Source of the DNA: Vibrio nigripulchritudo ATCC 27043
GTDB lineage: Bacteria; Pseudomonadota; Gammaproteobacteria; Enterobacterales; Vibrionaceae
Direction: 5' to 3'
Length of the DNA stretch: 64,000 nt
Assembly: GCF_000222685.1 (NCBI RefSeq)
Contig: NZ_AFWJ01000311.1
Coordinates: forward strand, 1 to 64,000
A program made the position numbers and the translations under genes. Positions 18,902-28,120 of the stretch are shown piece after piece. Numbering within the stretch: the stretch's first letter is position 1; every line of letters begins with the position of its first letter. The notes beneath the pieces are model-generated. The model worked only from the letters and a program-made list of their open reading frames with translations. It was not told the DNA's origin and did no database searches.

Positions 18902-19252
18902 ATGTCGGTCACTATTTATCACAACCCACGCTGCTCTAAGAGCCGTCAGACTCTGGCGTTACTAGAAGAAAAAGGCATTACACCAGACGTTGTTAAGTAT
19001 CTTGATGCGGACCTCACCGTCGAACAACTGAAAACCGTTTTTGCCCAGCTAAGTCTTGATAGCGTGCGTAAAATGATGCGCACAAAAGAAGATATCTATA
19101 AAACGCTTAATCTGGGGGATGCATCTGTAACCGACGAGCAACTGTTCGAAGCCATGGTCGCCAACCCAAAACTTATCGAGCGCCCAATCGTGATCAAGGG
19201 TAACGCTGCTCGTCTGGGTCGCCCGCCAGAGCAGGTTTTAGAAATCCTATGA
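18902..19252 (+). CDS. ArsC-family (arsenate reductase-like) protein, YfgD-like, 116 aa
   Basis: Glutaredoxin-dependent ArsC fold with catalytic Cys11 in HNPRCSKSRQ and the conserved RMM/RTKE (about 57-64) and IERPIVI region (about 93-99). It lies next to bepA and not in an ars operon, as in E. coli yfgD, so arsenate need not be its substrate. ATG 18902 is chosen with GGAG 5 bases upstream. Overlaps the next gene by 4 bases (ATGA). Confidence 0.9.
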   Translation: MSVTIYHNPRCSKSRQTLALLEEKGITPDVVKYLDADLTVEQLKTVFAQLSLDSVRKMMRTKEDIYKTLNLGDASVTDEQLFEAMVANPKLIERPIVIKGNAARLGRPPEQVLEIL

Positions 19253-19818
19253 GTGTAAAGGTCGTTATCCTTTACTACAGTCGCCACGGTAGCACGCGAA
19301 AACTAGCGCGTCAGATTGCCCGTGGCGTTTCTTCGGTTGAGGGGTGTGAACCTCTCATCCGAACCGTAGAAGAAATAAGCGAGAACGCCTCGCAGCCAGA
19401 AGATCCCGTCATTTCGCTTGATGAACTGAAACAATGCGACGGTTTAGCCATGGGAAGCCCCGTGTGGTTCGGTAACATGGCAGCACCTCTTAAGCATTTT
19501 TGGGATTCATCTACCCCACTATGGGTAGCAGGGGATCTCATCGATAAGCCAGCATGCGTTTTTACGTCTTCATCTTCGCTGCATGGCGGTCAGGAAACCA
19601 CGCTTCAGAGCATGATGTTGCCACTGTTTCATCACGGTATGATGCTGCTCGGTATCCCATATTCTGAACCTGCTTTGCACACCACATCACAAGGTGGCAC
19701 ACCGTATGGTGCATCCACCCTTGGAAGCCAGATACAATCCAATCAATCCGATGAAGGACAACTTGCTTTCGCGCTCGGTAAACGTCTGGGCGAATGCGCT
19801 AAGAAGCTGAAAAACTAG
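19249..19818 (+). CDS. WrbA-like NAD(P)H:quinone oxidoreductase (flavodoxin fold), 189 aa
   Basis: FMN-binding flavodoxin-fold enzyme; the phosphate loop YYSRHGSTRKLA is at residues 8-19 and the GSPVWFGNMAAPLKHFWD motif at about 67-84. Related proteins reduce quinones by two electrons. It overlaps the ArsC-like gene by 4 bases, so the two are co-expressed. The TAG stop forms the first bases of TAGGGTCTGT, identical to the tip of the MITE terminal repeat at 3376. Confidence 0.88.
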   Translation: MSVKVVILYYSRHGSTRKLARQIARGVSSVEGCEPLIRTVEEISENASQPEDPVISLDELKQCDGLAMGSPVWFGNMAAPLKHFWDSSTPLWVAGDLIDKPACVFTSSSSLHGGQETTLQSMMLPLFHHGMMLLGIPYSEPALHTTSQGGTPYGASTLGSQIQSNQSDEGQLAFALGKRLGECAKKLKN

Positions 19819-19841
19819 GGTCTGTAGACTAAGGATCTGTG

Positions 19842-20258
19842 ATGGTAGAAACATCCTCTATCAAGTTTCGTTATCTCGCTTTGGCTGGAAATATTGGGTT
19901 GCTGGGTTGGGTACTATTATGGCAGCTGAGTCTGTCCCCTCACCCTCATATCGGCAACATAACATTAGCCATCGCCTGGAGTGTCCCATTGCTGCTGCCA
20001 CTGCCGGGGATTCTTGCTGGCAGACCGTACACTCATGCATGGGCAAACTTTGTTCTTATGCTGTACTTTCTCCATTCACTGACCATTTTATATGTCAATG
20101 AAGGGGAGCGTTGGTTAGCCATTGTGGAGCTGCTGCTGACCACCTTGGCGTTCGTGGGAAACACTTTGTATGCAAGGCACCGTGGCAAGGAACTGGGTTT
20201 AAAACTCACCAAATTGTCTGAGGTCGAAAAGCAAGAAAAGGCGCGATTTGAAGAATAG
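19842..20258 (+). CDS. DUF2069 membrane protein, 138 aa
   Basis: Four hydrophobic helices (about 10-28, 38-58, 66-84, 92-112) and a charged C-terminal tail. DUF2069 family, function unknown. ATG 19842 follows AAGGA by 6 bases; the GTG one codon earlier is possible. Third gene of the arsC-like/wrbA series. Confidence 0.82.
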   Translation: MVETSSIKFRYLALAGNIGLLGWVLLWQLSLSPHPHIGNITLAIAWSVPLLLPLPGILAGRPYTHAWANFVLMLYFLHSLTILYVNEGERWLAIVELLLTTLAFVGNTLYARHRGKELGLKLTKLSEVEKQEKARFEE

Positions 20259-20267
20259 ACGCTGATA

Positions 20268-20297
20268 CAAAAAACGCTCCAGTCAGGAGCGTTTTTT
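20268..20297. terminator. Terminator between DUF2069 gene and rlmM
   Basis: Stem AAAAACGCTCC/GGAGCGTTTTT with seven T on the plus strand, usable in both directions. Confidence 0.88.
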
Positions 20298-20318
20298 TAT
20301 TTTCTAGGAAAATACATC

Positions 20319-21410
20319 CTAGTGAGGAGAAATATTAGACAGGCACTGAATGTGCACCGTAATTTCTTCACGGTCGTGATACAGATGCTTAGCCTGAAGG
20401 CGGAATTTCACCTTATTGTCGATTAGGAACACTTTCAGGTTTTCAATATCCTGAAGCACTTCATCATAGCGCCCCTTCATTGGCAGCTTAAGGTTGAAGA
20501 TTGTCTCTTTCGCCCAGCCTTTAATAAGCCATTCACCCATCAACTGAGCAACACGAGAAGGCTTTTCAATCATGTCACATACCAGCCAGGTGACGTTTTT
20601 TCTTGGTGGCTCGAACTTGAAGCCATCTTCCATGTGGTGTTTCACCTGACCCGTATCCATCAGACTTTGCGCCATCATGCCATTGTCAATCGCATGGACG
20701 AACATCGACCGCTTAACCAATTGATAAGTCCAGCCACCAGGACAAGCACCCAAATCCGTAGCCCACATGCCCGACGCAAGTCTTGTATCCCACTCCTCTT
20801 TAGGAATGAACACGTGGAACGCTTCTTCCAGCTTAAGCGTGGAACGGCTCGGGGCATCCACCGGGAACTTCAGCCTTGGAATACCCATAAAGAATTTAGA
20901 GTTGTTGTCCGATAAGGAGTAGCCAACAAAGCAATGACCCGGTGCGACAAAGCATGCATGAAGCACTGGTTTTTTCGGGTTGTCTTTGTTGTAAAGTACG
21001 CCTTTACCACGCAAAGCCTGACGCAGTGGCACCGTAAATTTACGGCAGAACTTCAGAAGTTCTTTGGCTTCATTGGTGTCGGGCGTTTCAACACGTAGGT
21101 CACCACAGCGTGGCAAATCTTCGTGTTCGGTCAACCCTTCCAGAATCGGAGAAATACGGTCATCTTGAGGAAGGTCTTTACACTCTGCCGCCACAGCAAA
21201 AATCTGACGAGCAAAGATCAACGAATTGAAGTCCAGCTCCTGAGCCAGTTTCGCACCATCGCCTTCCTGATAGCATTCAAACAGAACGTAACCTGTGTTC
21301 TTTTGTACTCTCGGGAAACCGTACACCTCTAGCTGGGTAGCACGATCTTGGATCTCACCTGCACACTCTTTTTCAAAACCCTGGCGGCAGTAGAGCATTA
21401 AGTGTTTCAC
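20319..21410 (-). CDS. rlmM: 23S rRNA 2'-O-methyltransferase RlmM (C2498)
   Basis: SAM-dependent methyltransferase modifying C2498 of 23S rRNA. N-terminal THUMP-like domain (about 1-165) and a Rossmann-like methyltransferase domain (about 190-340) with the SAM loop [13 protein letters not shown] and the later VCDMIEKP and [11 protein letters not shown] motifs, giving the K-D-K-E type active site. The start is GTG 21410 with GAGGT 7 bases upstream, and it overlaps the stop of the DUF423 gene. The order gcvA-DUF423-rlmM is conserved in enterics. Confidence 0.95.
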   Translation of the reverse strand: MKHLMLYCRQGFEKECAGEIQDRATQLEVYGFPRVQKNTGYVLFECYQEGDGAKLAQELDFNSLIFARQIFAVAAECKDLPQDDRISPILEGLTEHEDLPRCGDLRVETPDTNEAKELLKFCRKFTVPLRQALRGKGVLYNKDNPKKPVLHACFVAPGHCFVGYSLSDNNSKFFMGIPRLKFPVDAPSRSTLKLEEAFHVFIPKEEWDTRLASGMWATDLGACPGGWTYQLVKRSMFVHAIDNGMMAQSLMDTGQVKHHMEDGFKFEPPRKNVTWLVCDMIEKPSRVAQLMGEWLIKGWAKETIFNLKLPMKGRYDEVLQDIENLKVFLIDNKVKFRLQAKHLYHDREEITVHIQCLSNISPH

Positions 21411-21805
21411 GACTTCACCTCTTCAATTCTTAACGCAGCAATAGTGAAGCTCACCCAACCCACAATAAACATTACGCCACCAAACGGAGTGATAGGACCA
21501 AACCATTTGATGCCAGTCAGTGCCAATGCGTATAGGCTGCCACTAAAACAAAGGATGCCGATGATAAAGCAAATGGCGGCGAATCGCAGTCCTTTTTGCG
21601 CCTTTTCACCAAGATTTCTTTGCAGCAGAATCGCCACCAAAATCAGGGCAATCATATGAACAAACTGGTAGTGAACTCCGGTCTCAAAAACACCAATAAG
21701 GTAGTCTGAGAGAATTTTTTTCAATCCGTGAGCGGCAAATGCCCCGAGCATCACCGCTGTTGCACCAAAGAAACCTGCTGTAGCAAGAATCGTTTTACTT
21801 TTCAT
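21407..21805 (-). CDS. DUF423 (YgdD-like) membrane protein, 132 aa
   Basis: Four transmembrane helices and the family start [20 protein letters not shown]. Function unknown. Overlaps rlmM by 4 bases and the upstream hydrolase gene by 11 bases, so this is a tightly packed operon. Confidence 0.88.
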   Translation of the reverse strand: MKSKTILATAGFFGATAVMLGAFAAHGLKKILSDYLIGVFETGVHYQFVHMIALILVAILLQRNLGEKAQKGLRFAAICFIIGILCFSGSLYALALTGIKWFGPITPFGGVMFIVGWVSFTIAALRIEEVKS

Positions 21806-22415
21806 AGCAACTCCGAATGAATCGTTCTAGGTGCGATACCGCTAACTCAATATTGCTGTCCTGAGTATGCCCTGAACTTTTTCTGGGCTTGAAGCTGTGG
21901 TCGCCATCAGGAATAAACGTGAGCTCGACATGCTTCGAAAAAGCAAAATCGGCACATTCTTCTTTCTTCCCGAAAGTATCTCGCTCTCCCTGAAGAATCA
22001 GGGTAGGTTTTGCTATCGTAGCCAGATGGTCGCCCTTATAATTTTCAGGTTTGCCCGGTGGGTGAAACGGGAAGCCAAGGCAGGCAATACCACCGACAAG
22101 TTCCGACTCAGACATCAGGCTTGCCATTCTCCCACCCATGGATTTACCACCGATAACCACTGGCTTGCCGTTGGCTTGGTCTTCCAGAGTGGTTTGATAA
22201 GCTTCCAGCAATTTTGGCGCACGATCAGGCGGGCGCTTCTTCCCGTCTTCACTGCGTTTCACCATGTAAGGAAAATTAAAGCGAACCACACGGATTCCAA
22301 GACCAGACAAGCCTTTGGCGACCTGCTCCATAAATTCGTGTTCCATGCCTGCACCCGCGCCGTGTGCAAACAAAAACGTTAAGTCACCTTCTCCATCGAT
22401 TAACACTTGGGTCAT
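21795..22415 (-). CDS. Alpha/beta-fold hydrolase (KANL3/Tex30-like), 206 aa
   Basis: Serine hydrolase fold: oxyanion region FLFAHGAGAGMEHEF (about 14-28), nucleophile elbow GGKSMGGR with Ser about 93, Asp in GERDTF (about 148), His in PDGDHSFKPR (about 171). Substrate unknown. It sits between gcvA and the DUF423 gene and overlaps both; E. coli lacks a gene here. Confidence 0.85.
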   Translation of the reverse strand: MTQVLIDGEGDLTFLFAHGAGAGMEHEFMEQVAKGLSGLGIRVVRFNFPYMVKRSEDGKKRPPDRAPKLLEAYQTTLEDQANGKPVVIGGKSMGGRMASLMSESELVGGIACLGFPFHPPGKPENYKGDHLATIAKPTLILQGERDTFGKKEECADFAFSKHVELTFIPDGDHSFKPRKSSGHTQDSNIELAVSHLERFIRSCYEK

Positions 22416-23317
22416 TCAATAAAATCCTCTTGTTCTTTTGCCGCTTTCGCCAGCATCCAATCTCGAAATGTCGCGATTCGACCGGTATCCGCCTGTTGTT
22501 CATGACACACAACATAAAAGGCATTTTTGCTGACTAGCACTTCGTCAAACGGACACACCAGCCGCCCTGCATCAATTTCAGGTTGTGCTAGTACGTTATT
22601 ACCTAGAGCAACCCCCTGACCGTGAGCCGCGGCTTGCAGCACCATAGTGGAATGACTGAAGATCGGACCGTGGTTTACATTCACGCCTTCAATATCATGA
22701 ATGCGAGTAAATTGTTTCCAATCTTTTCTGGATGTGTCGTGCAATAACGTATGATGTTTTAAATCCCCAAGAGATTCTAATGGTTTTTTGCTCAATAGCA
22801 GTTGTGGAGAGCAGACCGGAATCAAACATTCCTGATAAAGTTTATCTGCCCGCAAACCAGACCAATTTCCCCGACCATAGTAGATGGCTACATCCACATC
22901 ATCAGTCAGCGAACCCTCATCCATATCAACCGCTTTAATCCGAACATCGATATCTGGCTCTTGCAGATTGAAGTCCGCCAGCCTTGGAACCAGCCACTGA
23001 ATCGCAAAACTTGGGGGTAAGCTGATGGTCAAAGCCCCTTTCTCACTGCGTTCGAGCACTTTATCTGTGGCTTCTGCCAGCGAGGTAAAGACATCTTTGA
23101 TGTCCAGAAAATAGCTTTGCCCTTCTTCAGTAAGCAGCAATGACCGATTACGACGGCGGAAAAGTTTCAGCCCTAAATAGTCTTCTAACGTTTTGATTTG
23201 GTGGCTAACCGCCGCCTGAGTAACGAAGAGTTCTTCAGCAGCTCGGGTAAAACTCAGGTGTCTGGCTGCTGCTTCAAACACACGGAGTGAATTGAGAGGG
23301 GGAAGACGTCTCGACAT
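22412..23317 (-). CDS. gcvA: Glycine cleavage system transcriptional activator GcvA (LysR)
   Basis: LysR regulator: winged helix at 1-65 beginning RRLPPLNSLRVFEAAARHLS, the wording typical of GcvA, then an effector domain. In E. coli it activates gcvTHP and gcvB when glycine is high and represses with GcvR (encoded here at 14770). Divergent from the sRNA gcvB; CTAAT/ATTAG motifs of the GcvA type lie between them at 23326-23346. Confidence 0.93.
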   Translation of the reverse strand: MSRRLPPLNSLRVFEAAARHLSFTRAAEELFVTQAAVSHQIKTLEDYLGLKLFRRRNRSLLLTEEGQSYFLDIKDVFTSLAEATDKVLERSEKGALTISLPPSFAIQWLVPRLADFNLQEPDIDVRIKAVDMDEGSLTDDVDVAIYYGRGNWSGLRADKLYQECLIPVCSPQLLLSKKPLESLGDLKHHTLLHDTSRKDWKQFTRIHDIEGVNVNHGPIFSHSTMVLQAAAHGQGVALGNNVLAQPEIDAGRLVCPFDEVLVSKNAFYVVCHEQQADTGRIATFRDWMLAKAAKEQEDFIE

Positions 23318-23322
23318 GTTTC

Positions 23323-23370
23323 ACCTAATTAAACTAAGCATTAGTTTTTTTTATCCGAAACATTATAAAT
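23323..23370 (+). promoter_or_regulatory. gcvB promoter and GcvA-binding motifs
   Basis: A possible promoter TTAGTT, 17 bases, TATAAA (23342-23370) precedes the predicted gcvB start. CTAAT and ATTAG motifs just upstream match the sequence GcvA recognises in E. coli. Confidence 0.6.
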
Positions 23371-23376
23371 TGTCGA

Positions 23377-23614
23377 TTGCCGATGAGCCAGAGAAAATCT
23401 ATATTTCGTTTCGCAACGCTGAGCCTGAACGGCTTGATTATCTTTGATAATCAATTGGTTTAGTTGTTGCGATGTTGTGTTTGCATAAACTCGAATTTCG
23501 AGTTGGTAGAGTTATCTACCAGTGTCTCGGCGCTCAGCGCTAGGACCATACTTCCTGTATTATTTTGACCTGTCTGTCAAATTTTCACACCGCCTACTTA
23601 GGCGGTGTTTTTTT
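23377..23614 (+). ncRNA. gcvB: GcvB small regulatory RNA
   Basis: Hfq-dependent sRNA that represses many amino-acid and peptide transporter mRNAs. Recognised from the GU-rich R1 seed (GTTGTTGCGATGTTGTGTTT at about 23463-23482), the later ACTTCCTGTA and CCTGTCTGTC segments, and the final terminator ACACCGCC/GGCGGTGT with seven T. Order and wording match E. coli GcvB, and it is divergent from gcvA as expected. The 5' end is inferred from a -10-like TATAAA. Confidence 0.88.
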
Positions 23615-23638
23615 ATCTGTATTCAACTCAACTTTGCA

Positions 23639-23664
23639 TAAAAAAGCCCCGCAAGTGCGAGGCT
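23639..23664 (-). terminator. Terminator of DUF805 gene
   Basis: Minus-strand stem GCCTCGC/GCGGGGC followed by six T. Confidence 0.8.
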
Positions 23665-23682
23665 CAATTATTAGCGTTTTAA

Positions 23683-24117
23683 CTAGGCGACTATCGTCCC
23701 TTGATCCGAATCTCCGCTGCTAGGATTCTCTTTCGGGTTTGGTCCGTACTGGTTTGTACCTGCCTGACTATCCATCACACTAAACACCAAAAGCATGATA
23801 GACGCTGCTGCCACCATCGCACCACCAAATAAGATGATGGCTTCTGAGGACAAACTCATGCCAAACAGTACGACAGGCACGCCTGCAAATGGCGATGCCA
23901 TCCACCAGCCACTTTTACCGATGTCGTGCAAACGACGAATACCCAGTCCTATCTGAGGCACCAGCGCCATCAACGGATAGACCACATTAATGAGTGGTAT
24001 GAAAGAGACGACCATATTCAGGATGAAGTTGATCAGTAGAAACATCCAGTAATCTTTTCGGCGAGAGCGACCTTTAAATTCAAAAGCCAGTTGCCACGCT
24101 TTGATAAATTCATTCAT
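23683..24117 (-). CDS. DUF805 membrane protein, 144 aa
   Basis: The N-terminal signature FKGRSRRKDYWMF and the GLGIRRLHDIGKSGWW motif are diagnostic of DUF805. Four transmembrane helices; a hydrophilic, Pro/Ser-rich tail. Function unknown. ATG chosen; monocistronic between two terminators. Confidence 0.88.
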   Translation of the reverse strand: MNEFIKAWQLAFEFKGRSRRKDYWMFLLINFILNMVVSFIPLINVVYPLMALVPQIGLGIRRLHDIGKSGWWMASPFAGVPVVLFGMSLSSEAIILFGGAMVAAASIMLLVFSVMDSQAGTNQYGPNPKENPSSGDSDQGTIVA

Positions 24118-24155
24118 AAACTTTGTCTTTGCTATTTCTTGGGTGTTAATTCAAT

Positions 24156-24181
24156 AAAAAGCCACTCTGGTGAGTGGCTTG
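24156..24181 (-). terminator. Terminator of thiI
   Basis: Minus-strand stem AAGCCACTC/GAGTGGCTT followed by TTTATT. Confidence 0.85.
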
Positions 24182-24201
24182 GAAAACACTAACGAACTTT
24201 G

Positions 24202-25650
24202 TTACGGGCGATACACTTTTACGTTGTTGTAGCCCTGCTCTTGCAAGTAAAGCGCTTGCAAGCGGCTCATTACACCGCGGTCGCAGTATAACAGGTAAGT
24301 TTTATCCTGGTCTAAATCGCCGAACTTAGTCGCCAGTTTGAAGAATGGAATGTGAACCACTTCAACGCCATCAATCTCAAGTGGTTTTTCGTCCTCTTCT
24401 TCCGGGCTACGAATATCCAGCACGATGCCATTTTGGTCAACGTCTTCCACTTGCTCAACTTCAGGTGCTTGCTCTAGGCTTTCTTTCGCAATATCACGAA
24501 TGTCCATGATGCGTGCGTCGTACACCACCTGCTCCAACACAGAGAAATCGAATTTCGCTTCTTCCGTTTCCAGTTTCTCTTTCACCGCTTTCACAGTCGG
24601 CTTTTTAGAAATCACACCACAGTATTCAGGCATGGTTTTCGCGAAATCTTCCGTACCAATGTCACGAGCCAAATCGATGATGTCTTCTTTGTCCCAGTTG
24701 ATAAGTGGACGAAGGATCAACGTCTCTGTTACGCCATCAATATGACGCAGATTGGTCAAGGTTTGAGAAGAAACCTGACCAAGTGCTTCACCCGTGACCA
24801 AAGCCTGAATGCCAAACTTCTCGGCAATCATTCCACCTGCGCGCATAAACATGCGCTTAAGGATAACGCCCATTTGACCGTCATCGACTTTCTCAAGAAT
24901 CTCAGCAACCACAGGTTCAAAATCCACGGAAATGAATTTCACCTTGGCAGAAGAACCGTATTTGTCCCAAAGGTAGTGAGCAACTTGCTTAACACCAATT
25001 TCGTGAGCAGGACCACCCAGGTTAAAGAAGCAGTAATGAGTTTTAGAACCACGTTTGATGTGCAGATAGCTGGAAACACCTGAGTCAAAGCCACCAGAGA
25101 TCAAGCTCAGCACATCTTCCTGAGTACCCAGAGGGAAGCCACCCAAACCTTTATGACGTGCCAGAATCTGATTCAGCTTGTCGCTGGCCACTTCGATTTT
25201 TACCGTTACGTCTGGCTTGTGGAGTTTTACGCTCGCACTTTCAACCGCCTGGTTCAGACCACCACCGATGTAGCGCTCCAGTTCGATCGACGTAAAATCG
25301 TGTTTGCCACGACGCTTCGCACGAACAACGAAAGTTTTCCCTTCGATTTTCTCACGGTTCAGTTCCAGTACCTGCTCGTAAATATCGTGCATGTCTTCGA
25401 AGTCTGATTGTTGAACTTCAAGTACATGGTGGATACCCGGAGTCTGCGTCAGGATGGACAGAACTTTATCGTAGTGCTCGTCGTTTTTACCGCTCACCTC
25501 AATGTGATCACGACGGTTAAATACCGCCACGTTCTCAGTGTGCTTTTGGATAATGATACGAATATTGCACTCCAGAATACGAGTGAAACGCTTACGAACG
25601 GATTCACTTTTAACAAAAATTTCTGGATGGGGCTTAACGATAAACTTCAT
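24202..25650 (-). CDS. thiI: tRNA 4-thiouridine synthase / sulfur carrier ThiI
   Basis: Makes 4-thiouridine at tRNA position 8 and supplies sulfur for the thiamine thiazole. N-terminal ferredoxin-like and THUMP domains (about 1-165), PP-loop ATPase ([12 protein letters not shown] at about 185), conserved Cys in MPEYCGVIS (about 344) and a C-terminal rhodanese domain with catalytic Cys456 in YLLYCDRG. The 482-aa length fits the enteric form carrying the rhodanese domain. Thiamine-related thiL and dxs are also in the window. Confidence 0.97.
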   Translation of the reverse strand: MKFIVKPHPEIFVKSESVRKRFTRILECNIRIIIQKHTENVAVFNRRDHIEVSGKNDEHYDKVLSILTQTPGIHHVLEVQQSDFEDMHDIYEQVLELNREKIEGKTFVVRAKRRGKHDFTSIELERYIGGGLNQAVESASVKLHKPDVTVKIEVASDKLNQILARHKGLGGFPLGTQEDVLSLISGGFDSGVSSYLHIKRGSKTHYCFFNLGGPAHEIGVKQVAHYLWDKYGSSAKVKFISVDFEPVVAEILEKVDDGQMGVILKRMFMRAGGMIAEKFGIQALVTGEALGQVSSQTLTNLRHIDGVTETLILRPLINWDKEDIIDLARDIGTEDFAKTMPEYCGVISKKPTVKAVKEKLETEEAKFDFSVLEQVVYDARIMDIRDIAKESLEQAPEVEQVEDVDQNGIVLDIRSPEEEDEKPLEIDGVEVVHIPFFKLATKFGDLDQDKTYLLYCDRGVMSRLQALYLQEQGYNNVKVYRP

Positions 25651-25727
25651 GGATTTGCTTCACTGGTTAAGAACTGGATTGCCGCAGCAATTCTGAGGCG
25701 CGCGATTATAACCGAGATAACCACACA

Positions 25728-25755
25728 AAAAAAGGTGAGCACTTTATGTACTCAC
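25728..25755 (-). terminator. Terminator of pomAB
   Basis: Minus-strand stem AGGTGAG/CTCACCT with a seven-T run after it. Confidence 0.85.
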
Positions 25756-25789
25756 CTTAATAATATTAAAACTGTCCGTTCTTGCTAAA

Positions 25790-26731
25790 TTACTGCTGTG
25801 CTGAGACCTCATCACTGAAGTGTGGTTTACCCTGCATGATGTTGATTTCAACGCGTCGGTTTTCCACTCGTCCTTCAGCAGTGTCATTGCTGACCAATGG
25901 CTCAGTATCCGCCATACCTCGAACCCGAAGCCTTGAATGTTCAAAACCTCTGACTTTTTCCATTTCGTGCGCAACGGAAACCGCTCGTTGAGAAGACAGA
26001 TCCCAGTTCGAACGATACAACTCAGAATCCAGTGGTTGATTATCTGTGTGACCAGAAACACGGACGATACCCGGTACGTCTTTCACCAGCTCAGCCACCT
26101 GGCGAACCAAAGGTCGAAACTTAGGTTGCAGGAATGCTGAACCTTCAGGGAATGCCCCTTTTTCACGAATTCGGATAACGATTTGCTGACCTAGGTTTTC
26201 TACCTCTATCGCGCCTTCATCAATTTCACGCTCTAGCGCTTTTTTGATGCTTTCGACGATGGTTTCCATCTCTTGCGATTGCGCTTCAGACTGTTGCTGT
26301 TGCTGCTCAGACTCGTTGTTCTGGTTCATTTTGGTGGATGTATCTGGCGACTTACCACCCGTCAGCTTACCCACTTCACGTTTGGTACCACCCGCACGGT
26401 CAGACTCCCCTTCATGAAACTCCAGCGTTTGCTGAGTCATGTCGATGGTTTGCTGCATAATCACGTCAATAGGTGTCGGCTCAGGTCGACCCGGGCGAAA
26501 TTCCTGAGCAATAACACTGGTACCCTTTGGAATGTCTTTCACTTCCAACTGGTTTTGAACACCAAATGCGAACTTCATGGAACCGGCGATCTGCTTAAAC
26601 TTCAGTACGTCCATTTCGGAAAATGAAAGCAGAAGTACGAAGAAGCACATTAGCAGTGACATCAAGTCAGCAAACGTACCCATCCACAATGGGAGCCCCG
26701 GGGGGGGACATTTGCACTCTTCTTCTTCCAT
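25790..26731 (-). CDS. pomB: Polar flagellar stator protein PomB
   Basis: Na+-conducting stator of the polar flagellar motor, with PomA. Short cytoplasmic N terminus (CKCPPPGLPLW), one transmembrane helix about 17-39 with the ion-binding Asp22 in GTFADLMSLL, plug/linker region, a Gln-rich stretch at about 138-146, and a C-terminal OmpA-like peptidoglycan-binding domain (about 170-300; SGHTDNQPLDSELYRSNWDLSSQRA). Eleven bases downstream of pomA; one operon under sigma28 control. Confidence 0.96.
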   Translation of the reverse strand: MEEEECKCPPPGLPLWMGTFADLMSLLMCFFVLLLSFSEMDVLKFKQIAGSMKFAFGVQNQLEVKDIPKGTSVIAQEFRPGRPEPTPIDVIMQQTIDMTQQTLEFHEGESDRAGGTKREVGKLTGGKSPDTSTKMNQNNESEQQQQQSEAQSQEMETIVESIKKALEREIDEGAIEVENLGQQIVIRIREKGAFPEGSAFLQPKFRPLVRQVAELVKDVPGIVRVSGHTDNQPLDSELYRSNWDLSSQRAVSVAHEMEKVRGFEHSRLRVRGMADTEPLVSNDTAEGRVENRRVEINIMQGKPHFSDEVSAQQ

Positions 26732-26742
26732 CCTACTTCCCC

Positions 26743-27507
26743 TTACTCACCATCGACATCAAGAACACGCTTACTTTCGTTCAGGTAGTTCTTCAGGTAG
26801 CTGTCGATTACACGAGGGTTCTGACCATCCTGGATCGCCAGTACGCCATCCATAATCAGGCGGCGATTCAGTTTTTCCTGTTCACGACGCAGAGACAATT
26901 TATCTGCGATTGGGAAAAACACCATGTTAGAAAGAATAGCACCATACAGAGTTGTCAGAAGTGCTACCGCCATCGCGGGACCGATGGATTTTGGGTCATC
27001 CATGTTTGAAAGCATGGCAACCAGACCAACCAGAGTACCGATCATACCCATCGCAGGAGCAACGTCACCGAAAGCTGAAAATACCGCTCTACCCTGTTCA
27101 TGGCGCTCATCGGTTAATGAGATATCTTTTTGTAGTGTTGCGCGCACCACATCAGCATCGTGACCATCCACCAGCAAGTCGATACCCTTTTGCATGAAGG
27201 AGCTGGTGATCTCCATTTCTTCCAACGCCAAAAAACCACCTTTACGGGCGGCATCTGCCATTTCGACTACTTTCGCGATTAAGTCTTCTGGCTCGTCCGC
27301 TTTAAACATGAAGGCTTTACCAGCGATTTTAGCTGCACCGAAAAATTGCCCCATGGTGAATTTCATCAAAACCACGAAAGTCGAACCACCCACAACGATC
27401 AGGATAGATGTCACATCGATAAAGATACCGATGCCTCCCCCCAAAACCATTGCCATGATTACGAATGCAAATCCGCCAATTAATCCAATTAACGTTGCTA
27501 AATCCAC
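26743..27507 (-). CDS. pomA: Polar flagellar stator protein PomA
   Basis: Four-helix MotA-type stator subunit that forms the sodium channel with PomB. Helices at about 5-25, 30-50, 150-172 and 180-202; the cytoplasmic loop has the charged residues that touch FliG. The sequence follows V. alginolyticus PomA closely (MDLATLIGLIGGFAFVIMAM). Start is GTG at 27507 with GGGGTG before it. The GCCGATAG sigma28 promoter is at 27553-27579. Confidence 0.96.
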   Translation of the reverse strand: MDLATLIGLIGGFAFVIMAMVLGGGIGIFIDVTSILIVVGGSTFVVLMKFTMGQFFGAAKIAGKAFMFKADEPEDLIAKVVEMADAARKGGFLALEEMEITSSFMQKGIDLLVDGHDADVVRATLQKDISLTDERHEQGRAVFSAFGDVAPAMGMIGTLVGLVAMLSNMDDPKSIGPAMAVALLTTLYGAILSNMVFFPIADKLSLRREQEKLNRRLIMDGVLAIQDGQNPRVIDSYLKNYLNESKRVLDVDGE

Positions 27508-27552
27508 AAAGCACCCCTCATGCTAAAAATTCTAATGTGCGCTTAACTCCAG

Positions 27553-27579
27553 CTATCGGCAGGGTCTTCGTTTTATTTA
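27553..27579 (-). promoter_or_regulatory. Sigma28 (FliA) promoter of pomAB
   Basis: Minus strand TAAA, 15 bases, GCCGATAG: seven of eight -10 bases match consensus. It puts the motor stator in the late flagellar class together with the flagellins. The rest of the 362-bp region between pomA and xseB shows no further gene. Confidence 0.85.
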
Positions 27580-27869
27580 GGACTTTTACCGACAGCGTTC
27601 GCAAATTTTCTTTTAACTTTAACAGACTATACCTAATTTTACCTACGGTCCCAGCCTAAAGACATTGTAGGCAATTTCCTGTTTTGTGCTGTGACTTCAG
27701 CTTGATTGAACAAAAAAGAGGCACACTCATACTTTGAGACCATTTGATAATAACGAATCCATTGTAAAAACTGATATACTGCACTTTTGTTAAATTTTCT
27801 CTATTGCGAGTTTGACCAGCCGCTATCGCTGAGTTAACTTGCGTGCAACGTTTTAGCAGCAGAAATCGT

Positions 27870-28115
27870 ATGGCAAGCAAAAAACCAGAAAACATGACTT
27901 TTGAAGAGTCGCTTACTGAATTAGATTCTATTGTAGAGCAGCTGGAAAGCGGCGATCTGGCATTAGAAGACGCCCTCAAAAAGTTCGAGCGTGGTATTCA
28001 CCTTGCCAGAGCTGGCCAGGGAAAACTGTCTGAAGCTGAACAACGCGTTGCCATTCTGACCCAAGAAGACGATCAGGCTGAATTAACGCCCTTCGATCCA
28101 AATTCTGAAGAATAA
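27870..28115 (+). CDS. xseB: Exodeoxyribonuclease VII small subunit
   Basis: Small helical subunit of exonuclease VII, 81 aa. FEESLTELDSIVEQLESGDLALEDALKKFERG is the conserved two-helix core. The ATG at 27870 fits the family N terminus; an upstream GTG at 27843 would add nine residues. First gene of the xseB-ispA-dxs operon, as in E. coli. Confidence 0.95.
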   Translation: MASKKPENMTFEESLTELDSIVEQLESGDLALEDALKKFERGIHLARAGQGKLSEAEQRVAILTQEDDQAELTPFDPNSEE

Positions 28116-28120
28116 TTACT

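Noticed and set aside
27656-27979. 107-codon minus-strand frame between pomA and xseB
   Set aside because: It is antisense to the start of xseB and lies across the divergent promoter region; no family features.
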